DNA from: Aureimonas fodinaquatilis
Lineage (GTDB): Bacteria; Pseudomonadota; Alphaproteobacteria; Rhizobiales; Rhizobiaceae
Assembly: GCF_008369445.1 (NCBI RefSeq)
Contig: NZ_VTWH01000001.1
Coordinates: 186,001 to 250,000 of the forward strand
Length of the DNA stretch: 64,000 nucleotides
Direction: 5' to 3'
In this document: piece after piece, positions 43,744 to 52,918 of the stretch
Numbering within the stretch: position 1 is the stretch's first letter
Layout of the letters: each line of letters opens with the position of its first letter
Notes under the pieces: generated by a model
The model's input: only the letters and a program-made list of their open reading frames with translations
What the model was told of the DNA's origin: nothing
Database searches by the model: none
Translations under genes and position numbers: made by a program

Positions 43744-44847
43744 TTAGACGTTGAACTTGAACAGCATGACATCGCCATCCTGAACGACATATTCCTTGCC
43801 TTCGTCACGGGCCTTGCCCGCCTCCTTGGCAGCAACTTCGCCACCCAGCCGCACAAAATCATCATAGGCGATGGTCTGGGCACGAATAAAGCCCTTCTCA
43901 AAGTCTGTGTGAATGACGCCTGCTGCTTGCGGCGCACGTGAACCGCGCAGAACTGTCCATGCCCGTGTTTCCTTCGGGCCAACGGTGAAATAGGTGATCA
44001 GATCCAGCAGGGCGTAACCTGCACGGATCAACCTGTCGAGACCCGGCTCTGTCAGCCCCATAGCTTCCAGATAATCGCCAACTTCCTCTTCCGGCAATTG
44101 TGCAATTTCCGCTTCAATAGCCGCGGAAATCACCACACTGCCCGCGCCCTGACGCTCCGCCATTGCCGCCACTGCCTGTGAATGCGCATTGCCGGATGCT
44201 GCATCCGCCTCGGCAACGTTGCAGACGTAAAGCACCGGCTTGGAGGTCAGAAGATTGAGATTGCGCAATTGATTGCGCTCATCTGCGTCCAGGCTGGCAA
44301 GCAGTGTGCGGGCCGGTTCACCTTTTTGCAGCTTCACCAGCACAGCTTCCATGATCGGAAGCTGAGCGATTGCTTCCTTGTCTTTGCCACCGGCCTTTTT
44401 ACGGGTTGCAACAATCCGCCGCTCAATGCTTTCCAGGTCCGACAACATCAGTTCTGTCTCAACCGTGTCAGCGTCCGCCACGGGGTCAATGCGACCCTCC
44501 ACATGGGTGATGTCGTCGTCTTCGAAACAGCGCAAAACGTGGACAATAGCGTCCACCTCACGAATGTTGGCAAGAAACTGATTGCCCAGACCTTCGCCCT
44601 TGGAAGCGCCGCGAACCAATCCGGCAATATCGACAAAAGTTATCCGCGTCGGGATGATCTGGGCTGATTTGCCGATCTGAGCAATCGCCTTCATACGAGA
44701 GTCCGGAACGCCAACATCCCCGGTGTTCGGTTCGATCGTGCAGAAGGGGTAGTTTGCCGCCTGCGCTGCCGCAGTTTTGGTCAGAGCGTTGAAAAGGGTG
44801 GACTTGCCCACATTTGGCAGACCAACAATACCGCAGCGAAAACCCAT
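43744..44847 (-). CDS. ychF: Redox-regulated ATPase/GTPase YchF (OLA1 family)
   Basis: A 367-residue OBG-type P-loop NTPase that prefers ATP and binds ribosomes. G1 GLPNVGKST is at residues 8-16, switch II DIAGLVRGASKGEGLGNQFL near 70, a coiled coil at about 130-160 and the C-terminal TGS domain (TVGPKETRAWTVLRGS) from 278. The ATG at 44847 fits the family start MGFxCGIVGLPN. It is next to pth as in many bacteria. Confidence 0.96.
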   Translation of the reverse strand: MGFRCGIVGLPNVGKSTLFNALTKTAAAQAANYPFCTIEPNTGDVGVPDSRMKAIAQIGKSAQIIPTRITFVDIAGLVRGASKGEGLGNQFLANIREVDAIVHVLRCFEDDDITHVEGRIDPVADADTVETELMLSDLESIERRIVATRKKAGGKDKEAIAQLPIMEAVLVKLQKGEPARTLLASLDADERNQLRNLNLLTSKPVLYVCNVAEADAASGNAHSQAVAAMAERQGAGSVVISAAIEAEIAQLPEEEVGDYLEAMGLTEPGLDRLIRAGYALLDLITYFTVGPKETRAWTVLRGSRAPQAAGVIHTDFEKGFIRAQTIAYDDFVRLGGEVAAKEAGKARDEGKEYVVQDGDVMLFKFNV

Positions 44848-44984
44848 GGGATACACTCTTCATTCAATATGCAGCCCATGCCATCAAGGCTGGTGGGCTG
44901 AAGCGGGCCAAACCTAAGAGCGCAATGCTCCAACGACTTTGCGGGCAATGATGGTGCGCCACTGCCCTGACACATTACTTTGTC

Positions 44985-45032
44985 GCATTGTCCTGCGGTT
45001 GAAACATATCCGTTTCAACGGCAGGACAATGC
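44985..45032. repeat. Dispersed palindrome, copy 4 (longest hairpin)
   Basis: GCATTGTCCTGCGGTTGAAAC, six bases, GTTTCAACGGCAGGACAATGC: a 21-bp stem with one mismatch. Here the left flank GCATTGTCCTGC is the mirror of the right flank GCAGGACAATGC, so the element is palindromic over its full length. It lies between pth and ychF, close to the pth stop codon. Confidence 0.85.
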
Positions 45033-45037
45033 TTTAT

Positions 45038-45748
45038 TCAATCCTTGCCGAATAATCTTTTCAGCATATCCGCCATAGGGCCGGAGACTGGCGGCTTTGG
45101 GCTGTTCTGCGCAACTCTCGCCTGGCGGATATGGCTCTGGCCCTTGCCAGGTTCGCGGCCCTTGGCCGATGCCGGCTCGTCAGACCCGCCAGCCATGGCA
45201 ATGCGGTTCATGAACCGGGCATCGTCGCGTGCCACCAGAAGGTCGCTGTTGCGCGCCACGGCCTCCAGCAAAGGCTCCAGCCAGCTCTGATCTGCCTTGG
45301 CAAAATTCCCCAACACATAAGGGCTGACAAGCTCTTTATTGCCGGGGTGGCCAATGCCAAGCCGCACCCGTTTGTAGTTGGGCCCAAGATGCGCGTCGAT
45401 GCTGCGCAACCCGTTATGGCCGCCATTGCCTCCGCCGGTCTTGATGCGGACTTTTCCCGGTGGAATGTCCAGTTCATCATGCAGAACGACAATATCTTCC
45501 GGGGCAATCTTGAAGAAGCTGGCAGCCGCCGCGACGCTTTCACCGGACAGATTCATGAATGTCTGTGGTTTGAGCAGAAAAACCTTGTCGTTTCCGAGCC
45601 GGCCCTCTGAAAACAGGCCCTTGAACTTCTGGCTCCACGGGGAAAACGATGGGTCGCGGTGAATTTCATCCACTGCCATGAAACCGATATTGTGCCGGTT
45701 TCCGGCATAGGTGGGGCCGGGATTTCCCAAACCTGCAATGAGCAGCAT
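45038..45748 (-). CDS. pth: Peptidyl-tRNA hydrolase
   Basis: A 236-residue enzyme that releases peptides from stalled peptidyl-tRNA. The catalytic His is in GLGNPGPTYAGNRHNIGF (His20 region), Asn and Asp in KPQTFMNLSG and VLHDELDIP. It has a C-terminal extension of about 45 residues beyond the E. coli enzyme, rich in Lys/Arg/Pro, as in other Rhizobiales. The ATG at 45748 gives the family start MLLIAGLGNPG. rplY lies 55 bases upstream, an old rplY-pth arrangement. Confidence 0.95.
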   Translation of the reverse strand: MLLIAGLGNPGPTYAGNRHNIGFMAVDEIHRDPSFSPWSQKFKGLFSEGRLGNDKVFLLKPQTFMNLSGESVAAAASFFKIAPEDIVVLHDELDIPPGKVRIKTGGGNGGHNGLRSIDAHLGPNYKRVRLGIGHPGNKELVSPYVLGNFAKADQSWLEPLLEAVARNSDLLVARDDARFMNRIAMAGGSDEPASAKGREPGKGQSHIRQARVAQNSPKPPVSGPMADMLKRLFGKD

Positions 45749-45802
45749 GAGCGCCCGGCCTCCATTTTTCGTGTTTGCCCGCAAATGCCGGCAAATGAGG
45801 GA

Positions 45803-46414
45803 TTACTCGCCCTCTGGCTCTTCGGTTGTTTCGATGTCTTCTTCGTCAACCTGTGGCGGAACGATCGAGGCGATCGTGAACTCGCTCTCGTCAACCAGCG
45901 TTACGCCCTTTGGCAGCTTGAGAGCTGAGGCGTGAATGCTGTCGCCAATGTCCAGACCAGCAAGATCAAGCTCGAATGCATCCGGAATCTGTTCCGCAGG
46001 TGCGTTCACTTCGATATCGTGCTGAACGATGTTCAGAACGCCATCCTTGTTCTTGATGCCGGGTGATGCATCTTCGTTGAGGAAGTGCACAGGAACCCGA
46101 ACCTGAACGACAGTCTTGGACGAAACGCGCAGGTAATCGATGTGCTGCAGCGTGTCCTTGACGACGTCAAGCTGGTAGTCCTTTGGCAGGACGCGAATCT
46201 TTTTGCCACCCACCTCAATGGTGATAACCGTTGTCAGAAAGCCGCCTGCGTGCAGACGCAGGAAAGTTTCCTTGTAAGGAACAACGATAGGCAGGGGTTC
46301 TTGCTTGTCGCCATAAATGACGGCTGGTACCAATCCGTTGCGGCGAAGATGTCTGGCGGCCCCCTTGCCGACCTTCTCGCGCGCTTCGGCCTTGACCGTG
46401 TAGCTCTCGCTCAT
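45803..46414 (-). CDS. rplY: 50S ribosomal protein L25 (CTC form)
   Basis: A 203-residue L25/TL5/CTC protein that binds 5S rRNA in the central protuberance. It begins [27 protein letters not shown] and has VDFLRV-type IDYLRVSS and the C-terminal CTC domain ending in an acidic tail ([13 protein letters not shown]). The ATG at 46414 has AAAGGA upstream. It forms an operon with pth. Confidence 0.96.
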   Translation of the reverse strand: MSESYTVKAEAREKVGKGAARHLRRNGLVPAVIYGDKQEPLPIVVPYKETFLRLHAGGFLTTVITIEVGGKKIRVLPKDYQLDVVKDTLQHIDYLRVSSKTVVQVRVPVHFLNEDASPGIKNKDGVLNIVQHDIEVNAPAEQIPDAFELDLAGLDIGDSIHASALKLPKGVTLVDESEFTIASIVPPQVDEEDIETTEEPEGE

Positions 46415-46671
46415 GGTAAAAGTCCTTTGCTTCGTATCGGAGAAGTCGCATCGGCGCACATGCACCGAACGACGAAAAGCGACCTGTGATGCAACAGTCC
46501 GGAAGTGCGTGTGCACCCGGACAGATTTGCCATCTGGTCGCTTCACTCCGCGCTGCCTCCAAGGGTGTCTGCGCGGATGCTGTGCCTATACCGAAGGAGG
46601 GCCGTTTTTTCAAGAGCCGGCCCTGCAACGGCATTGATATTCGACTGTCTCATTCCGAAAGGACATGGCTA

Positions 46672-47295
46672 ATGGCCGAGTTGACGTTTTACACCAACCC
46701 GATGTCGCGCGGGCGGATGGTGCGCTGGTTGCTGGAAGAATTGGGAGTGCCATATGAAACGCGGGTGATTGCGTATGGCCCCGAGATGAAGTCGGCTGAG
46801 TATCTGGCAATCAACCCGATGGGCAAGGTGCCGGCGATTCAGCACAAAGGACAGGTCGTGACCGAGGTCGCGGCGATCTGCGCCTATCTGGCCGATGCGT
46901 TTCCTCAGGCAGGGCTTGCTCCTGCCGTCGATAGTCCAGCGCGAGCTTCCTATTATCGCTGGCTGTTTTTCGGCGCAGGGCCGATGGAATATGCGATCAG
47001 CAATCAGGCTTGCGGTTTTGTGCCGGACGAAAAGCAGCGTCGCTTTGTTGGCTATGGCAGCATGGCAGAGGTGCTGAACGCGCTGGAACAGGTGCTGTCG
47101 GCCAATGACTATCTGGCGGGCACCCAGTTTACAGCGGCTGACGTCTATGTCGGCTCGCAGATTGGCTGGGGCATGCAGTTCAAGACGATTGAGCCGCGCC
47201 CGGTGTTTGAAGCCTATTGGCAGCGGCTTGTTGCCCGCCCGGCAGCACAACGCGCCGCCGAAATTGACAATGCCTTGCTGGAAGCAAAAGGCTGA
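46672..47295 (+). CDS. Glutathione S-transferase family protein
   Basis: A 207-residue protein with the thioredoxin-like N-terminal domain (LTFYTNPMSRGRMVRWLLEELGVPYE, Ser at the usual catalytic place near 11; cis-Pro in GKVPAI; EVAAIC near 65) and an all-helical C-terminal domain (NDYLAGTQFTAADVYVGSQIGW). It would conjugate or reduce with glutathione; the substrate is unknown. It is convergent with prs and divergent from rplY. Confidence 0.88.
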   Translation: MAELTFYTNPMSRGRMVRWLLEELGVPYETRVIAYGPEMKSAEYLAINPMGKVPAIQHKGQVVTEVAAICAYLADAFPQAGLAPAVDSPARASYYRWLFFGAGPMEYAISNQACGFVPDEKQRRFVGYGSMAEVLNALEQVLSANDYLAGTQFTAADVYVGSQIGWGMQFKTIEPRPVFEAYWQRLVARPAAQRAAEIDNALLEAKG

Positions 47296-47306
47296 CGTCC
47301 TGGCCA

Positions 47307-47339
47307 CGGATGCAGACAGCTATGGACTGTTTGCATCCG
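47307..47339. terminator. Bidirectional terminator-like hairpin
   Basis: CGGATGCAGACAG, seven-base loop, CTGTTTGCATCCG form a 13-bp stem with one G-T pair, between the convergent GST and prs genes. T runs are short on both sides. Confidence 0.6.
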
Positions 47340-47352
47340 ACTTGGCTCAACA

Positions 47353-48285
47353 TCAGTCAAACAGGCTGGAAACCGACTGTTCGGAAGCGGTGCGGGCAAT
47401 GGCCTCACCCAGAAGATTGGCCGTTGTCAGCACGCGAATGTTGCCCGCTTCCTTGACGGCGGTGGTGGGCTGAATCGAATCCGTGATCACCAGCTCTTCC
47501 AGATTGGATTTGACGATGCGGGGCACCGCCCCGCCCGACAGAACTCCGTGGGTGATGTAGGCACGAACGCTCTTCGCACCATCAGCCATCAGCGCGTCGG
47601 CAGCGTTGCACAATGTGCCGCCGGAATCGATGATATCGTCAATCAGAATGCAGTGGCGGCCTTTGACGTCGCCAATGATGTTCATCACCTCGGACTCACC
47701 CGGCTTTTCGCGCCGTTTGTCCACAATGGCCAGAAGGGCGTCCAGCCGCTTGGCCAGAGAGCGGGCGCGCACAACACCGCCCACATCCGGCGAAACAACC
47801 ATGACATTCTCAAGATCCAGATGGTGCTTGATGTCGCGTGCCATAAGCGGCACCGCAAACAGGTTGTCTGTCGGTATGTCAAAGAAGCCTTGAATTTGGC
47901 CTGCATGCAGGTCCAGCGTCATGACGCGGTCGGCACCTGCCTCGGTGATCAGATTGGCCACCAGTTTAGCAGAGATTGGCGTGCGCCCGCCCGCCTTGCG
48001 GTCCTGCCGCGCATAGCCGAAATAGGGCAGCACGGCCGTGATGCGGCGGGCAGAGGCCCGACGCAGCGCATCGATCATGATGAGCAGTTCCATCAGATGA
48101 TCATTGGCCGGGTACGATGTGGACTGGATGACGAAAACGTCTTCGCCTCGCACATTTTCCTGAATTTCGACGAAGATTTCTTCATCGGCGAACCGCCGCA
48201 CGGTCGCTTGCCCCAAGGGCAACTCCAGATATCTGGCGATGGCCTGTGCAAGAACAGGGGTGGAATTGCCGACGAAAAGTTTCAT
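47353..48285 (-). CDS. prs: Ribose-phosphate pyrophosphokinase
   Basis: A 310-residue PRPP synthetase that makes phosphoribosyl pyrophosphate for nucleotides, His, Trp and NAD. It has [13 protein letters not shown] near 95, the metal-binding [13 protein letters not shown] and the PRPP loop [12 protein letters not shown] near 215. The ATG at 48285 yields the standard 310-residue length, with AGGAT upstream. No operon partner is clear. Confidence 0.96.
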   Translation of the reverse strand: MKLFVGNSTPVLAQAIARYLELPLGQATVRRFADEEIFVEIQENVRGEDVFVIQSTSYPANDHLMELLIMIDALRRASARRITAVLPYFGYARQDRKAGGRTPISAKLVANLITEAGADRVMTLDLHAGQIQGFFDIPTDNLFAVPLMARDIKHHLDLENVMVVSPDVGGVVRARSLAKRLDALLAIVDKRREKPGESEVMNIIGDVKGRHCILIDDIIDSGGTLCNAADALMADGAKSVRAYITHGVLSGGAVPRIVKSNLEELVITDSIQPTTAVKEAGNIRVLTTANLLGEAIARTASEQSVSSLFD

Positions 48286-48435
48286 GCCGATCCTGCTCAC
48301 AGAGCTTTGAATGGGCTGGCCAATGACCAGCGAAAAAAGTCTATCAGACGCAAGGCTTTTGTTGCGATGCCGTGGCTCTATGCAACATTGTCATCAGTTT
48401 CAAGGAATTCCCGGTTACGCTTGTTATTTTTTCCC

Positions 48436-49590
48436 TCAATTCCCGGTAACAATCAGTTCCAGCGGCAGTTTCGACAAGGATTCCGGCGCTTCGAGCGTCG
48501 TCAGATAGGTTCTGCCAAGGCACATGGCCACGCCTGATTCTGAATCCATGATGATCATATGCGCAAACAACGTCATGTCGGGGTGGATAAGCTCGGGATT
48601 GCCGGTATAGAACATTTGCGGCTCCATCCACGATGGCGCATAGCGCGCGCCAAGAGAATAGCCGCAGGCCGTCAGGCGATGCCGCACCAGTTCATGGTCT
48701 TCCATGACCCGGGCATGGGCATCAAACACATCGCCAAATGTGTAGCCGGGGCGCATGACCTCTTCCACTGCCAGCAGAGCTTCGTGCGCAGCGCTGAACA
48801 GCTCCTCATGCCGCATCAGCGGGGCGCCGATCGTCACTGTGCGCATCAGCGCGGCGTGATATTGCGCCTTGACCCCGGCCCATTCCAGAGTGAGCTGGTC
48901 CTGCGCTTCCAGTTTGCGCCTGCCCGCCTTGTAACGGCACAACAGCGCATCCGGGCCGGAGCCTATGATGAAAGGATTGGCAGGATAATCGCCGCCCTGC
49001 CGCAGAACCTCGCCCTGCAAAACATAAAGCAACTCGGCCTCATCGGCTCCCGGCTTGACCAATGGCAGCATGGTTTCAAACGCGTGGTCGCCAAGACGGG
49101 CCGCCTCACGCACATAGGCAATTTCCGCCGGGCTTTTGATCAGGCGCAGCCCGGGCACCAGACCGGAGGCATCACGGAGTGCGGCAAAGGAGCCAAGCCG
49201 TTCTTCCACCATCCGACCATTGGCGGCTGTCAGGCCATGCGTCGCCCATTCCACCCCGATGCGCGCGCCCAGAAGGCCCATATCATCGCACAGATCCCGC
49301 AGATCAATGGCCGGATCGGCACCGGCGCGGTCGCGCCAGAGCACAATATCCTGCAAAGTGGATGTGGCCTGTGCCTGCCGTAAATCTGCGGAGCGTGTGA
49401 GAAGCCGCATCTGGCCATCGGCTTTGACAATAAGGCATTGAAAAAAGCAGAAGCCGAACGTGTCATAACCCGTAAGCCAATACATTGAATCCTGGGCGAA
49501 CAGCAGCATGGCGTCGAGCTTCTGCTCTGCCATTTCCACCATCAGGCGGCTCAAACGGTTGGCATATTCGTCGGGCGAAAAATGCAGCAT
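48436..49590 (-). CDS. M24 'pita-bread' family enzyme, creatinase/ectoine-hydrolase-like
   Basis: A 384-residue protein with the creatinase N-terminal domain (MLLFAQDSMYWLTGYDTFGF) and the C-terminal pita-bread domain. The metal ligands of true aminopeptidase P appear lost: where DxGxxxxGYxxDxTR is expected the sequence reads EWAGVKAQYHAALMRT, and GHGIG is GYSLG. This matches the metal-independent branch (creatinase, ectoine hydrolase) rather than a peptidase. Substrate is unknown; no ectoine genes are nearby. It starts with an ATG and stands alone. Confidence 0.78.
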   Translation of the reverse strand: MLHFSPDEYANRLSRLMVEMAEQKLDAMLLFAQDSMYWLTGYDTFGFCFFQCLIVKADGQMRLLTRSADLRQAQATSTLQDIVLWRDRAGADPAIDLRDLCDDMGLLGARIGVEWATHGLTAANGRMVEERLGSFAALRDASGLVPGLRLIKSPAEIAYVREAARLGDHAFETMLPLVKPGADEAELLYVLQGEVLRQGGDYPANPFIIGSGPDALLCRYKAGRRKLEAQDQLTLEWAGVKAQYHAALMRTVTIGAPLMRHEELFSAAHEALLAVEEVMRPGYTFGDVFDAHARVMEDHELVRHRLTACGYSLGARYAPSWMEPQMFYTGNPELIHPDMTLFAHMIIMDSESGVAMCLGRTYLTTLEAPESLSKLPLELIVTGN

Positions 49591-49619
49591 AAAATTCTAT
49601 CCTGTTAACGACGATCAGA

Positions 49620-49663
49620 GCATTTCTCGATGAACCGGTGGCGTTTCAACGGCAAAACAATGT
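49620..49663. repeat. Dispersed palindrome, copy 5 (decayed)
   Basis: GCATTTCTCGATGAACCGG then GCGTTTCAACGGCAAAACAATG keeps the layout and right arm of the family, but the left arm has three substitutions so the hairpin is weak. It lies between pgeF and the M24 gene. Confidence 0.6.
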
Positions 49664-49676
49664 GACAAACAAAGCG

Positions 49677-50486
49677 CTAGCGCTCCAGAACAATGGCGGA
49701 AAGCTGCCGCCCGTAGTCTGCTTCACCGCGATGCGTGGTTCGACGATAGGAAAAGAACCAGTCGGGTTCCTGATATGTGCATTGCTCAACAAAATCTGCC
49801 TGCACGCCGCAGTTTTCCAGAGTTGCGACGATAAACGCGGGCAGGTCAAACTGGAATTTGTCCGCACTGACCCCCGGAGTGAAAAAACGCTCGAATTTCT
49901 GGTCTTTTGTCACCAGTTGGGCCCGCATCTCCGCACCCACTTCATAATTTCGCCGGGTAATCGTCGGGCCAAGAATTGCAAGTGTTGTCTGTCGTGCCGC
50001 GCCCAGATTTTCCATTGTTGCGATGGTTGCCTGCAACACACCGCCAATGGCTCCACGCCAACCGGCGTGGGCTGCGCCAATGACGCCCGCATCACGATCG
50101 GCGAACAAAATTGGCCCGCAATCTGCCGTGACAACGCCGATGGCAACACCGGGTGTGTTGCTGACAACAGCATCGGCCCGGGGTCTCGGGCTTGCGAAAG
50201 GCGCATCGGCAATGACCACATCTGCCGAGTGAAACTGCCACGGCGTGGCAATATCTGCATCCGGTACACCCAGATAGGTCGCTGCCAGGTGCCGGTTCTG
50301 CCGAACCGATTCGGCGTTATCATCCGAGCCGGCACCAGCATTCAACCCGTGATAAATGCCTTCAGACACACCACCGCGCCGGGTGAAAAACGCGTGGCGG
50401 ATACCGTCCAGCGCTGCAAGCTGAGGAGAAAGGATAATGTCTTCGTCGCGCAAGGGCGGTGTGCTTTCGGTCGAACAATTCAACAT
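49677..50486 (-). CDS. pgeF: Peptidoglycan editing factor PgeF (laccase domain, YfiH)
   Basis: A 269-residue cytoplasmic member of the YfiH/LACC1 family, which in E. coli prevents misincorporated amino acids in peptidoglycan. The Cys/His centre is visible in WQFHSADV (His near 83), TADCGPILF (Cys near 123) and AAHAGWRGA (His near 140). I use the ATG at 50486; a TTG at 50522 overlapping the upstream stop is an alternative. It ends the lgt-midA-pgeF operon. Confidence 0.92.
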   Translation of the reverse strand: MLNCSTESTPPLRDEDIILSPQLAALDGIRHAFFTRRGGVSEGIYHGLNAGAGSDDNAESVRQNRHLAATYLGVPDADIATPWQFHSADVVIADAPFASPRPRADAVVSNTPGVAIGVVTADCGPILFADRDAGVIGAAHAGWRGAIGGVLQATIATMENLGAARQTTLAILGPTITRRNYEVGAEMRAQLVTKDQKFERFFTPGVSADKFQFDLPAFIVATLENCGVQADFVEQCTYQEPDWFFSYRRTTHRGEADYGRQLSAIVLER

Positions 50487-50518
50487 GGTGCAGATCGTGG
50501 TTGAGCGCGGCTGTGAAG

Positions 50519-51571
50519 TCAATCGAACGGCGGCAGTGGCAATCTTTGCGAGGCGACCGCCAGCACCTTGAAAAGTTCGCCCATTTCGCCAACGCCATTG
50601 CCGGCCAGCCTCTGCGCATCGGCCTGCCGGTTCAAAACATCTGCGCGCTGCGCCAAACCGAGCGACAGCAAAAACTGACCCTGCGGCACAATGGATGAAA
50701 CCTTTGCGCCGGACGCAGCCAATGCAATAGCGAGCCGCTCGAAATCCACATGCGAGGTGATGTCCTGATAACCGGGCTGTGCCAGCGGATTGGCTGGTTG
50801 ATGCCGGTGCAATGCTTGCAACGTGTCGCCAAAGCCGCTGCGCTCATGTCCGTAATCAATCATCAGGGCTGCGCCACCATGCGCCTGAATTCGTGCGCCG
50901 ATGGCGCGTGCCAGGGCCTCACGCGGGGCGGAGGCTTCGAAAATGTCATCGAGCCGCGGCGCTGGCATATGCGGTGCCAGCGGCAGTCCGGAAACCGGCG
51001 GCCCCAGTTGCCATTCAAAGCCACTTTCGCCAGTGGTCACAAGCTGCTCGCACCAATTGGCGCCATCATGCCTGAACTGGCGAATGGCGATGGCGTCAAA
51101 CAGTTCATTGGCAACCAGCAGCATCGGAATTTCCGGTACTTCAGCAAGGTTGCGGTGCCGCACAATTGGCAGGTCATAGGCTTCCAGCCGGGCAAGTTGC
51201 GCGCTAGCAAGCGCATCACTGACTTCAATCAGCCTTATGGAAGCGGCCTTCAGGAAAGCGATGTCGAGCTGGCGCACAGTGCGCAGAATATCGGCCATCA
51301 AGGTGCCGCGCCCAGGGCCGATTTCCACGAGGGCAAACGAAGCCGGGCGGCCAATATGCCGCCAGGCTGCGACCAGCCATGCGCCTATCAATTCACCAAA
51401 CATCTGGCTGATTTCCGGCGAGGTGGTGAAATCTCCCTGAGCACCGAAAGGCTGGCCGGTTGTGTAGTATCCGGCCTGCGGGTCAAACAGGGCAATGTTC
51501 CAGAACTGCTCCAGCGTCAGCGGCCCATTTTCTGCAATGGCCCGGCTGATGCGATCGGTCAGGTCACTCAC
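50519..51571 (-). CDS. SAM-dependent methyltransferase of the MidA/NDUFAF7 family
   Basis: A 350-residue class I methyltransferase. FWNIALFDPQAGYYTTG (residue 25 on), GDFTTSPEISQMFGELIGAW, and the SAM motif LVEIGPGRGTLMADILR near 90 are characteristic. The human homologue methylates an arginine of complex I subunit NDUFS2; the bacterial role may be similar, but that is inference. The GTG at 51571 overlaps the lgt stop as GTGA, which fixes the start. Confidence 0.88.
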   Translation of the reverse strand: MSDLTDRISRAIAENGPLTLEQFWNIALFDPQAGYYTTGQPFGAQGDFTTSPEISQMFGELIGAWLVAAWRHIGRPASFALVEIGPGRGTLMADILRTVRQLDIAFLKAASIRLIEVSDALASAQLARLEAYDLPIVRHRNLAEVPEIPMLLVANELFDAIAIRQFRHDGANWCEQLVTTGESGFEWQLGPPVSGLPLAPHMPAPRLDDIFEASAPREALARAIGARIQAHGGAALMIDYGHERSGFGDTLQALHRHQPANPLAQPGYQDITSHVDFERLAIALAASGAKVSSIVPQGQFLLSLGLAQRADVLNRQADAQRLAGNGVGEMGELFKVLAVASQRLPLPPFD

Positions 51572-52401
51572 GCAGTCATTGCCGCAGGTTTGGCGGTGAG
51601 TATAGCCCAAAGGCCAATCAGCACCATTGGCACAGACAGCACCATGCCCATCGTCAGCCAGTCTGTTCCGAGGAGATAGCCAAGCTGAATGTCCGGCATG
51701 CGGAAGAACTCGACAAAAATCCGCGCGCAGCCATAGAGCAGGATGAATGTGCCGCTGACCAGCCGCGGGCGACCCAGCGCATGGAAGCTGTGGGTCATGA
51801 TCCGCAGAATGATGAAGATCAGAATTCCTTCCAGTGCAGCTTCGTAAAGCTGGCTTGGATGGCGTGGCAATGGCCCGCCATTGGGAAAAACCATTGCCCA
51901 GGGCACATTGCTGGGCGCGCCCCACAATTCGCTGTTGATGAAATTGGCGATCCGGCCAAAAAACAGCCCAAACGGAACCGACGCGGCAACAACGTCCACC
52001 AGGCTGAAGATTGGCAGTTTGCGGGAGCGGGCAAACAGCAGCATGGCAATGGTGACGCCGATCAGGCCACCGTGGAAGGACATGCCGCCTTCCCAAACCC
52101 GCAAGGCAGAGAATGGATCTGCAACAATGCGTGCAAAGTCGTAAAACAGGATGTGGCCAATTCGCCCGCCTGCCACAATGCCGATGGTGATCCAGAAAAT
52201 GAAATCATCAATGTCGGATTTGGTGATGGGCGAGACGCCGCCTGGCCATAATTTGCCATTGCCCACCAGCGAACGACCGTAGAGCCAGCCACACAAAATG
52301 CCGGCGACATAGGCCAGCCCGTACCAGCGCAATGCCACAGGCCCGATTTGCAGAAACACCGGGTCAATCTGCGGGTACGTCATCAGGCTCAGAAAGGTCA
52401 T
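51568..52401 (-). CDS. lgt: Prolipoprotein diacylglyceryl transferase
   Basis: A 277-residue inner-membrane enzyme that attaches diacylglycerol to the lipobox cysteine of prolipoproteins. The Lgt signature GRIANFINSELWGAPSNVPWAMVFP is at about residues 140-165, with FHGGLIG, and HPSQLYEAALEG; seven membrane segments are visible. Several ATGs are possible (52437, 52410, 52401); 52401 best matches family length. First gene of the lgt-midA-pgeF operon. Confidence 0.94.
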   Translation of the reverse strand: MTFLSLMTYPQIDPVFLQIGPVALRWYGLAYVAGILCGWLYGRSLVGNGKLWPGGVSPITKSDIDDFIFWITIGIVAGGRIGHILFYDFARIVADPFSALRVWEGGMSFHGGLIGVTIAMLLFARSRKLPIFSLVDVVAASVPFGLFFGRIANFINSELWGAPSNVPWAMVFPNGGPLPRHPSQLYEAALEGILIFIILRIMTHSFHALGRPRLVSGTFILLYGCARIFVEFFRMPDIQLGYLLGTDWLTMGMVLSVPMVLIGLWAILTAKPAAMTA

Positions 52402-52562
52402 GCTCTGCATCAGTTCATCCACATTGCTTCGGGACATGGTGTGTCGTGGCGCGGCGGCGCGGTCAAGTGGCATCAGGAACATGGCCAGATTTTGCGCGAA
52501 CCATTGCTAAATGCCCAGGCATCACCTACCTCGATGGTCTATTCCTTTTTGCGGAGAGCGCC

Positions 52563-52868
52563 ATGAACAATCGAGGTCCGAACCGCGTACTCGACGAGTT
52601 CGCCAAACTATTCACCGATACGGCTGGTGCGGCGCAGGGTGTACGCCGGGAAATTGAAACCGTTGCCCGCACGCAGGTCGAACGGCTGTTGAACCAGCTT
52701 GATATTGTGCAGCGCGAGGAATTTGATGCCGTGCGCGAAATGGCCGTGCGGGCGCGCACCGAGAATGAAGAGCTGAAACGTCGCATCGCGGCGCTGGAAG
52801 CCAAACTGGGCGGCGCGGGGCCAGAGCAGCCTTCGCCAATACCAAGCCCGATTCCGCCCACACTGTAG
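52563..52868 (+). CDS. UbiK-like accessory factor (BMFP domain)
   Basis: A 101-residue protein of the BMFP/YqiC family, whose E. coli member UbiK is an accessory factor of ubiquinone biosynthesis. It has the N-terminal amphipathic helix (RVLDEFAKLFTDTAGAAQGVRREIE) and a C-terminal coiled coil (ENEELKRRIAALEAKLGG), ending in a Pro-rich tail. GGAGAG precedes the ATG. It is divergent from lgt and followed by a good terminator. Confidence 0.85.
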   Translation: MNNRGPNRVLDEFAKLFTDTAGAAQGVRREIETVARTQVERLLNQLDIVQREEFDAVREMAVRARTENEELKRRIAALEAKLGGAGPEQPSPIPSPIPPTL

Positions 52869-52880
52869 TAACACCGCAAT

Positions 52881-52918
52881 AAAATCGCCGCCCGGTGCTG
52901 CACTTGGGCGGCGGTTTT
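52881..52918 (+). terminator. Rho-independent terminator
   Basis: AAAATCGCCGCCC, 12-base loop, GGGCGGCGGTTTT then CT: a 13-bp stem with one G-T pair and a T run, just after the UbiK-like stop. Confidence 0.85.
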
